The notes: generated by a model from the sequence alone, not told the origin. A DNA stretch of 64,000 nt from Chitiniphilus purpureus (GCF_025642115.1 NZ_CP106753.1:1201501-1265500); one strand, 5' to 3'; shown: positions 41,381 through 50,253, numbered from the stretch's first letter. Made by a program: numbers and translations.

Positions 41381-42789
41381 GCCAAAGCCTCCTCGACACG
41401 TTCTTGGGTCTCTTCGATCAAGGGATGCGTGCTGATGTCTGCACCGAATCCGATCCAACCGTCCTCCCGCCAAACGATATCCAGGCCGTGCCCGTGTAGT
41501 TGCACGCGTTCGATCAGCAGCCGTGTGATCCGTTGCTGCTCGGCAGGGAACAGTTGCGACCACACGTCACCGATGCGCTGCATGGCGACCACCACCTGTG
41601 CCTCGTCCAGCGTCGACCCCGCCGGATGCTGCTGGCAGGATCTCCACACTGCGATCAGCATTTGCGGCGATGAGAGCGCAGCATGGATTTGCGCCAACAC
41701 GGCATCTTCAATCTCGGCGGCTGGCAGGTGGCCCACGTCCGGGGTATGCGGAGCCAGGCTGGCACCTGCGTTGCGCCGCTTGTGCAGGTAAGGCACGTAG
41801 TAGCGGTACTGCCGACCATTTTTCTTTTTGACGAAGGAGTGCAACATGCGTTGGCCATCCGGTGCAAACAGAAGTCCCGCCAGCAGTGCCGGATGCTTGG
41901 CTCGGTGTTCGCGCGGTGCCTGCTTTCGCCTCTCAATGAACGCATGTGCCGCATCCCACAATTCTTGAGAAATGATGGGGTCGTGCTGGGCCGAGTACCA
42001 CGTCTCGTGATTGCAGATTTCGCCGAGGTAAATGCGGTTACGCAGCAAGGTGAAGAGGTACTGCTGATCGATGCTGCGCCCCAATCGCTCCCGACCGGAC
42101 TGGGTGACCCATGCCTTGGTGGTATGCCCTTCGATTTCCAGTTCGCGGACGAGTCGCGCAGCCGAGCCGTGCTCGGCATAGCGGCGGAAGATGTCACGCA
42201 CCAGCGCGGCTTCACGTTCATTGATGACGAGCTTGCGTTCGACCACGTCGTATCCAAGAGGCGGGACTCCGCCCATCCACATGCCCTTGGCCTTGCTGGC
42301 GGCGATCTTGTCGCGGATGCGTTCGCCCGTGACCTCGCGTTCGAACTGCGCGAATGACAAAAGGATGTTGAGCGTCAATCGCCCCATCGATGTGGTGGTG
42401 TTGAACTGCTGCGTGACCGCGACAAAGGAGACGCCGTTGCGGTCGAAGACCTCGACCAGCTTTGCGAAGTCCGGCAGGCTGCGCGTGAGGCGGTCGATTT
42501 TGTAGACGACCACGGTATCGATCTTCCCCGCCTCGATGTCGATCATCAGTCGGCGCAACCCGGGCCGTTCCATGTTGCCGCCAGAGTAGCCGCCGTCGTC
42601 GTATCCGTCATCGACGGCTATCCAGCCTTCATGCCGTTGGCTTGCAATGAAGGCCAATCCTGCATCACGCTGTGCCTCGAGGCTGTTGTATTCCTGATCG
42701 AGGCCTTCGTCAGTGGATTTGCGGGTGTAGACGGCGCAGCGCTTCTTTGGCGTGACTGCGGGAATCTGGTTTCGACGCACAGAGCTCAT
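41377..42789 (-). CDS. Large serine recombinase, probable prophage integrase
   Basis: 470 residues from ATG 42789, overlapping the DUF2924 stop. Catalytic Ser25 in YTRKSTDEG; the resolvase domain continues with KIDRLTRSLPDF and FERE; then a recombinase domain (GGVPPLGYDVVERKL) and a C-terminal DNA-binding region. With no tyrosine integrase in the prophage, this is the best integrase candidate. A matching att site was not found by eye. Confidence 0.88.
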   Translation of the reverse strand: MSSVRRNQIPAVTPKKRCAVYTRKSTDEGLDQEYNSLEAQRDAGLAFIASQRHEGWIAVDDGYDDGGYSGGNMERPGLRRLMIDIEAGKIDTVVVYKIDRLTRSLPDFAKLVEVFDRNGVSFVAVTQQFNTTTSMGRLTLNILLSFAQFEREVTGERIRDKIAASKAKGMWMGGVPPLGYDVVERKLVINEREAALVRDIFRRYAEHGSAARLVRELEIEGHTTKAWVTQSGRERLGRSIDQQYLFTLLRNRIYLGEICNHETWYSAQHDPIISQELWDAAHAFIERRKQAPREHRAKHPALLAGLLFAPDGQRMLHSFVKKKNGRQYRYYVPYLHKRRNAGASLAPHTPDVGHLPAAEIEDAVLAQIHAALSSPQMLIAVWRSCQQHPAGSTLDEAQVVVAMQRIGDVWSQLFPAEQQRITRLLIERVQLHGHGLDIVWREDGWIGFGADISTHPLIEETQERVEEALA

Positions 42790-43259
42790 GCTGCCCCCTT
42801 CTTCGAAGCTGGTGCCTTCAAACCAAAGAACACCGGGCCTGACCAATGGCTGCCTGTGATGCGCTTGGCCACAGCGGACAGGCTCTTGAAGCGTTGCCCC
42901 TGGTACTCGAAGTCATTCGATCCGCGCACCAGCACACGATGTTCAATGTCGTCGTAGATGCGTGTCAGGACGGTACCGGGCAGTAGGCGTTGGCTATCGC
43001 CGCGCAGTTGCTTGGGCAAGATGCCGGTTTCCCCAACCTCCTCGAGCTTCTTACGCAGTGACGGTTTCAAACCACCAAACGCACGCTCTTGCATCCGGTA
43101 GGCCAGGCGACTTTCCAGCCAGACCCGATGGTGGTGATTCGGCCGTTCATCGAAATGGTCGTCCCAGAGAGCCCAAAGATCATCCATCGAAAGATGGGGA
43201 ATAGCCGCGACGCGGGCGGCGACTGAGGCGGGCGTTGGTGAGGTTGCGTGTGCTGTCAT
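42786..43259 (-). CDS. DUF2924 protein of the recombinase operon
   Basis: 157 residues. LSMDDLWALWDDHFDERPNH, RLAYRMQERAFGGL and the C-terminal FKSLSAVAKRITGSHWSGPVF are the DUF2924 signature. Almost always encoded beside a serine recombinase; proposed to be a DNA-binding accessory factor. ATG at 43259 overlaps the upstream stop (ATGA), which decides this start over one 22 codons earlier. Confidence 0.85.
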   Translation of the reverse strand: MTAHATSPTPASVAARVAAIPHLSMDDLWALWDDHFDERPNHHHRVWLESRLAYRMQERAFGGLKPSLRKKLEEVGETGILPKQLRGDSQRLLPGTVLTRIYDDIEHRVLVRGSNDFEYQGQRFKSLSAVAKRITGSHWSGPVFFGLKAPASKKGAA

Positions 43260-43471
43260 GGGCGAACTCCGTTGTTGTGATCGGGGTTCGCATTCACGCG
43301 CTGTTGGCCGGGGAAGCCAAGGCAAACCTGCTCGCTGTTTTTGGTGATGTCGCGCGATTGGCGGGCACGAAGGCGCAGCAGCGCGGCAGCCAACAGATCA
43401 GCGATTTCTTGATGCCCGTGCCGTGGCCGGTCAGGTGATGTGCAAATGGAGATAGGTTCGATTTCTGTCAT
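43256..43471 (-). CDS. Small first gene of the recombinase operon
   Basis: 71 residues, HQEIADLLAAALLRLRARQS and a C-terminal tail with CLGFPGQQRVNANP. The ATGA overlap with the DUF2924 start supports it as real. Similar short proteins precede DUF2924-recombinase pairs elsewhere. Function unknown. Confidence 0.65.
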   Translation of the reverse strand: MTEIEPISICTSPDRPRHGHQEIADLLAAALLRLRARQSRDITKNSEQVCLGFPGQQRVNANPDHNNGVRP

Positions 43472-43560
43472 GGCAAGCGTTCCGATGGAAAACGCTGCTC
43501 ATGCTAGAAACCAAGGGCACTTCGCGTAACGTGATTTAGCGTGAGTGCGCGGGTTTGGCG

Positions 43561-44433
43561 CTATGTCTCTTTGGGCCTATACCAAGCCGCGCGCTGGCCA
43601 TTCACTTCCCGATACCGAAGCTCGAAAAGGCGGGATTCGTGCACGACCTGCCGCCAACTGCTGCACCCATACTTGGCCGGCAGTTGATCGGGATACCTTT
43701 CTGCAATCCATCGTCCAGCAGTAGCGACCGGCGTCCACTCGTCGACAGCCAACTGATCTGCCGCTTCACGCAATGCGCGAACAATTCCGGCTGCGGGCCA
43801 ATCCACCGAGCCATCCGGCGCTATGCCGTTGATCACCAGATCGCGGAAGGCATCGGACTGGGCAAACTCCGCCGCCAGACGACGGGCCTGATCCATGTGC
43901 TCCGCCCAGCCTCGCAGTTGCTCAAAGTGTTGATCGACGCGACTGTAGGCCGCGACCAAGGACTCTTGCGCACCACGGCATCCGTCCAGACTCCAAAGGT
44001 CGTGCTGGTCGATAAAGTGGTGCACCAGGTTGTTCCGCAGCAGAACTAGTTCCTTCAGATCGTTTTGCGTCGTATCGAAATCCTCGGCAGACATCCGCAA
44101 GCTCATCTTCATCTTGAACGAGATGATGTTGTCGGGCGCATCTGGTTCGGCGACCTCGTCTTGGTCGCCGCTGGTGACATACGTTCCGAGCAGCGTGCCA
44201 ACCAACGTACCCAGAGTCTTGTTTGCGGCATCCGCAATGCGCTCCGCCTGGTTCGATTCGAGGGGTGATCCTGACGCGGAGATTTCGTGGTGGGCCACGA
44301 TGGCCTTCATCAATTGTTCGTACTGCTGCAGACGCAAGAGACAACGGCCCAGCATTCGTTGCACCTCGCGTTGCAAGGTCTGCAGTTCTTCATCTATGGG
44401 TTGGATCGGTAAGCCTGTCATCGAGGGACTCAC
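43561..44433 (-). CDS. HEPN-like / OST-HTH (LOTUS) fusion protein
   Basis: 290 residues from GTG 44433, overlapping the ImmA stop as GTGA. The N-terminal helical region (to about 170) contains RNNLVH at 133-138, fitting the R-x4-H motif of HEPN ribonucleases, in the context ELVLLRNNLVHHF. The C-terminal 80 residues (EWTPVATAGRWIAERYPDQL, YGCSSWRQVV, FELRYREVNG) look like an OST-HTH RNA-binding domain. A candidate RNase toxin; catalytic activity is inference. Confidence 0.78.
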   Translation of the reverse strand: MSPSMTGLPIQPIDEELQTLQREVQRMLGRCLLRLQQYEQLMKAIVAHHEISASGSPLESNQAERIADAANKTLGTLVGTLLGTYVTSGDQDEVAEPDAPDNIISFKMKMSLRMSAEDFDTTQNDLKELVLLRNNLVHHFIDQHDLWSLDGCRGAQESLVAAYSRVDQHFEQLRGWAEHMDQARRLAAEFAQSDAFRDLVINGIAPDGSVDWPAAGIVRALREAADQLAVDEWTPVATAGRWIAERYPDQLPAKYGCSSWRQVVHESRLFELRYREVNGQRAAWYRPKET

Positions 44434-45359
44434 CGTACTGGCAATTGCCCGTTCGAGACGAACTGATCGAAGCTGTCAAAGCTCTCGCCGTCTTGCCAAG
44501 ACCGATCCCATGATCGTGGTTCAGCACTTTCCAGTAGCAAAAGGGTCAGGACGCGATCTCCTGTGGTGTAGCTGTGCTTGAACTCGCGCAACTTCATGTG
44601 TGGTGCCTCCTCCGGGCACCAGATCGCGACAGACATCTCCGTGCCATCCCACTCCTGCTCAACGGTGGAATCAGCAGCCAGGGTGCCGGGTAATGGTTCC
44701 TGCGGATCGTCAGTGCGCCGAATGCGGGCGCGCGTCTTGACCGCGCTGCTGCTGCGCCATTCGTACTTCACGAAACCGTTGTCCCAATAGACAAGGATTG
44801 CCCGCTGCGTGGTGAATTTGATGAACCGAATGCACAGCGCCTCGAACGACACCTGGAACCGTTTGGCAAGGGCGCTCAGGACATGCAAGTCGATGCGCTG
44901 GTTCGAGATCCACTCGCGCAGCAAGTCGCCAGGCATCAGCAGGTTGCTGGCAAAGTCGTCCGCCTCACGTTCGATGACACGGATAGTGTCAGCGCCGGAG
45001 TACACGCTTTCCTTGTCGCAGTTGAAACTTTGCCGCTGATCGCGGTGAAGGATGAAGTGGCCCAGTTCGTGGGCGATGGTGAAACGCTGGCGTTCGGGGT
45101 TTGCCTTGCCGTTATAGAAGATGCCCCACTCTGCGGTGTCCTGTGGGTTGCGCACCAACATGCCTTCGCAGCTATTGATGTCCAGCACCATCGGGGCCTT
45201 GATCTCCCGCACCCCTTTGCCGTAAGGCGTCTCTGGAAGCATTTGCCGGACGACTTCCAGATCCACGGCATCCGGCATGCCGTCGGCGTGCCACGCCCGC
45301 AACCATCTCAAGACGGTGCTGGCCGCGATGGAACCGGTTAGGGGCTGGGATGAGCTCAA
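44430..45359 (-). CDS. immA: ImmA/IrrE-family metallopeptidase
   Basis: 309 residues. HELGH at 97-101 and the downstream EREADDFASNLLMP are the zinc-protease signature; these enzymes cleave a partner repressor on damage or infection. The start is TTG at 45359 with AAGGCGG about 9 nt upstream; no ATG occurs until residue 28. Follows the XRE gene by 13 bp. The C-terminal 120 residues are beta-rich and may sense a signal. Confidence 0.86.
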   Translation of the reverse strand: MSSSQPLTGSIAASTVLRWLRAWHADGMPDAVDLEVVRQMLPETPYGKGVREIKAPMVLDINSCEGMLVRNPQDTAEWGIFYNGKANPERQRFTIAHELGHFILHRDQRQSFNCDKESVYSGADTIRVIEREADDFASNLLMPGDLLREWISNQRIDLHVLSALAKRFQVSFEALCIRFIKFTTQRAILVYWDNGFVKYEWRSSSAVKTRARIRRTDDPQEPLPGTLAADSTVEQEWDGTEMSVAIWCPEEAPHMKLREFKHSYTTGDRVLTLLLLESAEPRSWDRSWQDGESFDSFDQFVSNGQLPVR

Positions 45360-45372
45360 TTATCAGACCGCC

Positions 45373-45702
45373 TTAGTTCTTGTCGGGGAACATGATTTTG
45401 AGTGCCTGACGGTAACGATCCTTCTCCTCGTCCGTCATTCCAGCGTACTCGCGGAAGAAGGCCACATCTTCTGGACTGGCCTGAGGAACCTGTTCAATAG
45501 GCTCGCCCATGATGTCCTCCATCGTCACGCCCAGCACCCTGGCCAAGGCCTGGACCCGTTCAGCGGAGGGACGCTGGTCGTCCTTCATCTCCAGTTCCCA
45601 TATATACGCCTTGGTACAGCCGACTTCGTCGGCGACCTGTTGCAAGGTCAATTTCTTCGCCTCGCGTAAGCGTCGCAGGCGTGCTCCGAACGCTGAAGCC
45701 AT
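45373..45702 (-). CDS. XRE-family repressor partnered with ImmA
   Basis: 109 residues. RLRRLREAKKLTLQQVADEV and CTKAYIWELEMKDDQRPSAE form the XRE helix-turn-helix; the C-terminal part (SPEDVAFFREYAGMTDEEK) is likely the ImmA-cleavable or dimerising tail. ATG at 45702 with AGGAG 7 nt upstream. It should repress its own operon and perhaps the divergent operon from the inverted repeats at 45762-45842. Confidence 0.85.
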   Translation of the reverse strand: MASAFGARLRRLREAKKLTLQQVADEVGCTKAYIWELEMKDDQRPSAERVQALARVLGVTMEDIMGEPIEQVPQASPEDVAFFREYAGMTDEEKDRYRQALKIMFPDKN

Positions 45703-45752
45703 AGCGATGCTCCTGTAGGGGAAAACAGTCAGTTAACAAAAACAAGACCGCC

Positions 45753-45842
45753 AGTATAGCCGCGAGATACAAATAAGGTCTAGATGTGCCGCTTTGATTG
45801 ACAAGCGGAAATCTGAGGTTCAGAATCGCGCTTGTATCTCGC
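45753..45842. promoter_or_regulatory. Divergent control region with inverted repeats
   Basis: A perfect 11-bp inverted repeat GCGAGATACAA (45762-45772) / TTGTATCTCGC (45832-45842) flanks CCGCTT (45789) / AAGCGG (45803). A minus-strand -10-like TATACT overlaps 45753-45758. Likely operators of the XRE repressor between the two divergent operons; the rest of 45703-45946 shows nothing further. Confidence 0.65.
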
Positions 45843-45946
45843 TACTTTACTTATGCGAGGTGCGTGTTCAGTAACCCAGTCGCTGGCCAGTGCAGTCCGT
45901 ACATCGGTCACAGACCTTCGACGCCGATCCAGAAAGGACGATCAAG

Positions 45947-47182
45947 ATGAAGAAGACCTTTGTCGACGTGATGCTCGAGCTGCCGGTGGACGCCACGCTG
46001 CGCGACTTCTTGACCACCCACAGCCTGCCTGTGCCCGATGGCTTTGCCTGGGATGACACACCGGAGACCAGCCAGTTTCTGCTCGAAGCGGTCAAAGTCT
46101 GGCCCGACATTGCTGCCCGTGACCGGATGACGGCAAACCTCATGGCCAGCGTTCAGTTGGGCGATGCGGCAGGTAAGCAGGCGATGTTTGAGGCGGCCGT
46201 GGCCGATGGTGCTGCGCTGGCTGGCTTGGCGCTATGCGCAAGTGACATCCACCGTTCCTTCTGGCTCTACGTCCACCACCCGGCGCTGTTCGAACGCGCC
46301 TATGACTTCAGCTTTTGGGAACAGCATGGGCAGCAGACGCAGCAATACGACCTTGGCTTGAAACGCCAACCGAACGGTTCGGATGCCAATCTGACAGCGT
46401 TGCGTCATGCCATCTCGGCTTTCTACAAGCGCGAACTGCAATGCGGAGACGGCAGCGTGGCGCACTTGGTCGAGCGCAGTCCGGGGGTGTTCCTGTTGTC
46501 GGTCCATGTCAAGGACATGGCGATGCTGCGCCTGGAGTTCGAGGGGGCGACCCTGAAGCGCCGTGTCGGCAACCCCAACATTCACATGGTGCTGGAGTAC
46601 GCCAAGTCCACCGGTGTCGTGCGCACGCTGGTGCGCGGCGGGGCAAAGTATCAGCAAATGCTGGTCGAGGCCTTCGCGGAGCATGTGCTGGGCGTGAAAG
46701 CGAGTGCTCACAAAATCAAGTCGCCGACGCTGGATTTGTCGATGCTGCGCACCGGATTCGATGTGCCAGAGGCCTTTGAGGACGGCTTCTCGATGGTTCA
46801 GTTGAAGGCACTCACCCTGCTCAGTCCTGACACGGCGCTGAAGATCGAATGCACGGCGATGCAATCCAGCCAGCAACGCTCGGTGCACGATTTGCTGAAG
46901 GAAAAGCTACCGGGCCCGCTGGAGGGTCAGTGGGCGGTGACAGCGGCACAGGTCAATCTCTATTACCCACCCGAGCCGGGCAGGACTCGCCCCAAGGTGG
47001 TCACCATCGAAGTGACCAGCAAAGGGCGGCTGAACCTGCACAAGTTCGACGCCAAGATGCAGGCGCAGCTGGAAGGCTACCTAGTTGCGGTGGGTATCTT
47101 GCAGAAGGGCCAGACCCTCAGTGCCCAGGAATTGCCGCCAGAGACCGACGCGGTCAGTTCATCATCGGCCTTCGAGGACTGA
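45947..47182 (+). CDS. Uncharacterised protein, first gene of a two-gene cassette
   Basis: 411 residues from ATG 45947 (AGAAAGGA upstream; the longer frame is rejected). The N-terminal quarter is helical (MKKTFVDVMLELPVDATL, WPDIAARDRMTANLMASVQL); the rest mixes strands and helices with LSVHVKDMAMLRLEFEGA and a C-terminal acidic tail. No family recognised, no transmembrane segment. Same strand, 3 bp from a zinc-ribbon protein; divergent from the HEPN/OST-HTH operon. Confidence 0.7.
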   Translation: MKKTFVDVMLELPVDATLRDFLTTHSLPVPDGFAWDDTPETSQFLLEAVKVWPDIAARDRMTANLMASVQLGDAAGKQAMFEAAVADGAALAGLALCASDIHRSFWLYVHHPALFERAYDFSFWEQHGQQTQQYDLGLKRQPNGSDANLTALRHAISAFYKRELQCGDGSVAHLVERSPGVFLLSVHVKDMAMLRLEFEGATLKRRVGNPNIHMVLEYAKSTGVVRTLVRGGAKYQQMLVEAFAEHVLGVKASAHKIKSPTLDLSMLRTGFDVPEAFEDGFSMVQLKALTLLSPDTALKIECTAMQSSQQRSVHDLLKEKLPGPLEGQWAVTAAQVNLYYPPEPGRTRPKVVTIEVTSKGRLNLHKFDAKMQAQLEGYLVAVGILQKGQTLSAQELPPETDAVSSSSAFED

Positions 47183-47185
47183 TCA

Positions 47186-48136
47186 ATGGCGACGCACGAT
47201 GCCTGGGCCCTGGTTTGCCGGCTGTTCGCAGGCGGCACGCCGGTGCTGCGGGCCACGCTTTCGCCACGCGAGGTATCTGCTTTGTCTGTGCTCGGCAAAG
47301 CCGTCAGGCCAACAGTGGTGGATCAGTCTTTTATGCTCTGCCCCCACTGTCAGCAGCATCGGGCGCAGGTCTGGGGCGATGGACGGGGCGGTCGGATCTG
47401 CCGGTGCCCGGAGTGTGGCCAGGTTCCTGTCGAGGCAATCGACGGTGCGGCGTTGGCCCTGGACGAAGACTGGCTGCGGCAGAAAATGCGCCTCGCGCTC
47501 GACATCGAGAGCCGCGACGACATCGATGACTTGGGCGACGGTGTTTGGCGGCTCGGTAACGCACGCAGCTCTCCGGTAGTGCTGGCCCGAGATCTGACGA
47601 GAGTGCTGCATGAGCCGTCCTTGCTGGATCGTGTCCGGGTGGCGGGAAGCAACATCCGAGTCATCACCCCCAGGCCGCGCACGACTCGTGGATCGCCCTT
47701 CGGCTCCGGTGTTGAATGGCTGGCGCTGGAAGAACGATTCACGTTCTATGGAGGCGGAATCACCTTCATACCCTCGGTGCCGTCTGCAGTGCCAGCAGTG
47801 GCCGATCCGGCTGCGCCAGTGAACGGGCCGTTCTCGGCCGACTTCAAATGGGCAACGCTGCCGGATGTGCAGGCCACACCGATCCGGTTCACCGATGGTC
47901 AGGCCAAGGTGTTCGAAGCGCTCTGGTCGTTCAAGGGGGCCGAGGTGAACGGCGAAAGGATCATGCAGCGCGCTGGCCAGAAGAGCGACAAGCCGATTGA
48001 CCTGTTCAAGATCAAGTCGAAGGACAAGGGCAAGCCGGAGCACGAGGCTCGACTGGCGGCCTACGGAGCACTCGTCGTCACGCAGCAACGCGCAGGCTTG
48101 TATTCCATGCCTTGCGCGGCGGCAGTGTTGGCGTGA
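47186..48136 (+). CDS. Zinc-ribbon protein, second gene of the cassette
   Basis: 316 residues. CPHCQQH ... CRCPECGQ near residues 52-75 is a treble-clef or zinc-ribbon; HLALD-like regions follow, and the C-terminal 80 residues (FTDGQAKVFEALWSFKGAEV, then IMQRAGQKSDKPIDLFKIKS) resemble a winged helix. Probably binds nucleic acid. Starts 3 bp after the first gene, so they should act together. Function unknown. Confidence 0.7.
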   Translation: MATHDAWALVCRLFAGGTPVLRATLSPREVSALSVLGKAVRPTVVDQSFMLCPHCQQHRAQVWGDGRGGRICRCPECGQVPVEAIDGAALALDEDWLRQKMRLALDIESRDDIDDLGDGVWRLGNARSSPVVLARDLTRVLHEPSLLDRVRVAGSNIRVITPRPRTTRGSPFGSGVEWLALEERFTFYGGGITFIPSVPSAVPAVADPAAPVNGPFSADFKWATLPDVQATPIRFTDGQAKVFEALWSFKGAEVNGERIMQRAGQKSDKPIDLFKIKSKDKGKPEHEARLAAYGALVVTQQRAGLYSMPCAAAVLA

Positions 48137-48367
48137 CGGACTGCTGCTCCAAGCAAGCCCGACAACGAATGGCAATGGCACGCGCACAAATCATGGTCGC
48201 GAAAGGCCATGTGCGTGTGCCACGGCGAAGAAGTTAGCGCCGATTTCGAGAGAAGAGAGGGCGGAACGGAGGGCAACTGGGGATGTTACTGCCAGACCAA
48301 AGGACCCCGGTCGCACACGCAGAATGTGCGGAAACCCCGCGTGTCATGCGGGAAGCACAAATGAAAA

Positions 48368-48391
48368 CGCCCAACTGAGAACAGTTGGGCG
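48368..48391 (+). terminator. Bidirectional terminator after the two-gene cassette
   Basis: CGCCCAACTG / CAGTTGGGCG, 10-bp perfect stem with AGAA loop, preceded by AAAA and followed by AATTTT. About 230 bp after the cassette end. Confidence 0.7.
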
Positions 48392-48651
48392 CTGAATTTT
48401 GGTGGTGTAGTCCCCTACTAGAGAGAACCTTCCTGCCTCACCGGCGAGGACACCGTAGGCATGATTATATACGAATACGGAAGCCCGGGTGGTGTTCGCG
48501 CTTCCCCGCGCATTCCCCTCCATCTTGAAGCCCGGATCGGCCCACCATCATCGGCAACCCGCCTCGCGGATGCCCCTCCGGCAAAGGCGTGCGCAACCGA
48601 GTTCTGCTTCGATGGCGCGGACAGACTTCCCTCTCTTTCTCGTCGGCCACA

Positions 48652-48680
48652 TTGACATTTCCCTTTTTGGGAAATACAAT
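48652..48680 (+). promoter_or_regulatory. higBA promoter with operator palindrome
   Basis: TTGACA at 48652-48657, 17-bp spacer, TACAAT at 48675-48680: near-consensus sigma-70. The spacer contains ATTTCCC-TTTTT-GGGAAAT (48657-48675), placing the antitoxin operator between -35 and -10. Confidence 0.85.
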
Positions 48681-48711
48681 GCAAGTCTGAACATGAACAC
48701 ATCGTCCCTAC

Positions 48712-48996
48712 ATGCGAATTCTGGGTTTGCCCATACTCGAGGCGTTCAAAAAAGATCATGCAGCCTCGCGTGGGCCACTGGATGCGTGGCAGACGGATGT
48801 CGAGCGTGAGAACTGGAAAACGTCACATGACATCAAGCGCAGATACAGGAGCGCGGATTTCTTGGCCGACAACAGAGTCATTTTCGACATCAAGGGCAAT
48901 TCATATCGGCTTGTGGTCAAGGTCCGATATCAGAACGGGCTGGTAGTGGTCGAGTGGGTGGGGACGCATGCCGAGTACGACAAGAAAAAGTTCTAG
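48712..48996 (+). CDS. higB: HigB-family mRNA interferase toxin
   Basis: 94 residues of the RelE/HigB fold: KKDHAASRGPLDAWQTDVER, NRVIFDIKGNSYRLVVKVRY and the C-terminal EWVGTHAEYDKKK are diagnostic of HigB, which cleaves mRNA on the ribosome. ATG at 48712. Toxin-first order, as in higBA loci. The antitoxin follows after 42 bp. Confidence 0.93.
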   Translation: MRILGLPILEAFKKDHAASRGPLDAWQTDVERENWKTSHDIKRRYRSADFLADNRVIFDIKGNSYRLVVKVRYQNGLVVVEWVGTHAEYDKKKF

Positions 48997-49038
48997 GCAG
49001 ATGTGTGTAAGGCAAGTAAACGACTGGTGGAGATGGCG

Positions 49039-50253
49039 ATGAATGTAAAGATCATCAAGAGCGCGGAAGACTACGAAGCAGCAATGGCTCGCCTGTCTGC
49101 TCTGATGTCGCTTGACCCCAAGGCCAACTCCAAGGAAGAAAACGAGCTGGAGCTGTTGGCTCTGGTCATACAGGACTTCGAACGACAAACCGTTCCCCCG
49201 GTCAAGGCTGATCCGATTGAGTCGATTCTTTTCCGGATGGATCAGATGAAACTCTCCCGCAAGGATCTGATCCCCTACATCGGGTCAATCTCAAAGGTCT
49301 CGGAGGTACTGTCGCGCAAGCGTCCACTGTCCCTGCCAATGATTCGCCGACTCAACCAAGGTTTGGGCATCCCCGCTGACATCCTGATCGAAGACGTCGA
49401 AACAGACAGCACAGTCGTCGACCAGGAGCCAGAGATGGACTTCACCCGCTTCCCACTCAAAGAGATGCTGGAGCGGGGGTGCTTTGGGGATTTCGAAGGT
49501 AACGCGCAGCGCCTCAAAGAGTACGCCGAAGATTTGGTTCGAAAATTCATGCAAGACCTGCTACCCAAGCAAGTCAGCCCCGCGTTCCTGCGCGCCCCCA
49601 TGCATCAACGCGGGGATCGACAAGCCGATGAGATGGCTCTGTTGGCTTGGCGCATGTGTGTCCTGCGGCAAGCACGAACATTAAACATTGCCAAAGAGTA
49701 CAAGCACGGAACCATCACGCCAACCTGGCTGCGTGAGCTTGCCAAGCTCTCGACATTTGATGAAGGCCCAAAGCTCGCCCGGGAGTACCTCGCCCGTCAC
49801 GGCATCACGCTTGTCATCGAAAAGCACTTCAAACGTACTTTTCTCGACGGCGCTGCGATGCTAGACAACGATCGACCAATTGTTGCTTTGACGTTGCGAC
49901 ATGACCGCTTCGACAACTTCTGGTTTGCTTTGCTCCATGAGTTGGCGCACGTTGCCAAACACCTGACCCCAGAGTCTCCCGTGTTCATCGACGACCTGGA
50001 TCGCAGCAACCCCCAAGAGGTTGAAGCGGAAGCTGATGCTATGGCCCAGGAGGCGTTGATCCCTGAAAAGAGTTGGCGCACCGCCAAAGTACGTCAAACA
50101 CTACTCTCTGAGGATGCGATCTCTTTCGCAGATGAGATCAGCGTGCATCCCTCCATCGTGGCGGGACGCTTGCGCCATGAAGAGAAGAACTTCCGCTTGC
50201 TTTCGCATCTCATCGGTAAGACGGGGCAGGTCAGCCAGATCCTGAGTCAATGA
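49039..50253 (+). CDS. higA: HigA antitoxin fused to ImmA/IrrE-type protease
   Basis: 404 residues from ATG 49039 (GGAG about 7 nt upstream; earlier ATGs lack one). The N-terminal part (VKIIKSAEDYEAAMARLSAL) plus an HTH (KLSRKDLIPYIGSISKVSEV, LSRKRPLSLPMIRRLNQGLG) is HigA. The C-terminal half has the zinc-protease motif HELAH at 300-304 and EAEADAMAQEALIP. Fusion of antitoxin and protease could let the protein destroy itself or a repressor on a signal. Confidence 0.88.
   Translation: MNVKIIKSAEDYEAAMARLSALMSLDPKANSKEENELELLALVIQDFERQTVPPVKADPIESILFRMDQMKLSRKDLIPYIGSISKVSEVLSRKRPLSLPMIRRLNQGLGIPADILIEDVETDSTVVDQEPEMDFTRFPLKEMLERGCFGDFEGNAQRLKEYAEDLVRKFMQDLLPKQVSPAFLRAPMHQRGDRQADEMALLAWRMCVLRQARTLNIAKEYKHGTITPTWLRELAKLSTFDEGPKLAREYLARHGITLVIEKHFKRTFLDGAAMLDNDRPIVALTLRHDRFDNFWFALLHELAHVAKHLTPESPVFIDDLDRSNPQEVEAEADAMAQEALIPEKSWRTAKVRQTLLSEDAISFADEISVHPSIVAGRLRHEEKNFRLLSHLIGKTGQVSQILSQ

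Larger units (their letters stand above)
48137..48711. other. Non-coding gap between the cassette and higB
   Basis: 575 bp without a convincing gene. It holds a hairpin at 48368-48391, several short GC hairpins, and the hig promoter at 48652-48680. No repeat or att-like sequence recognised. Confidence 0.6.

Noticed and set aside
5445..43575. AGAGACA near both prophage ends as an att core
   Set aside because: Seven bases in inverted orientation are expected by chance, and the two are not direct repeats.
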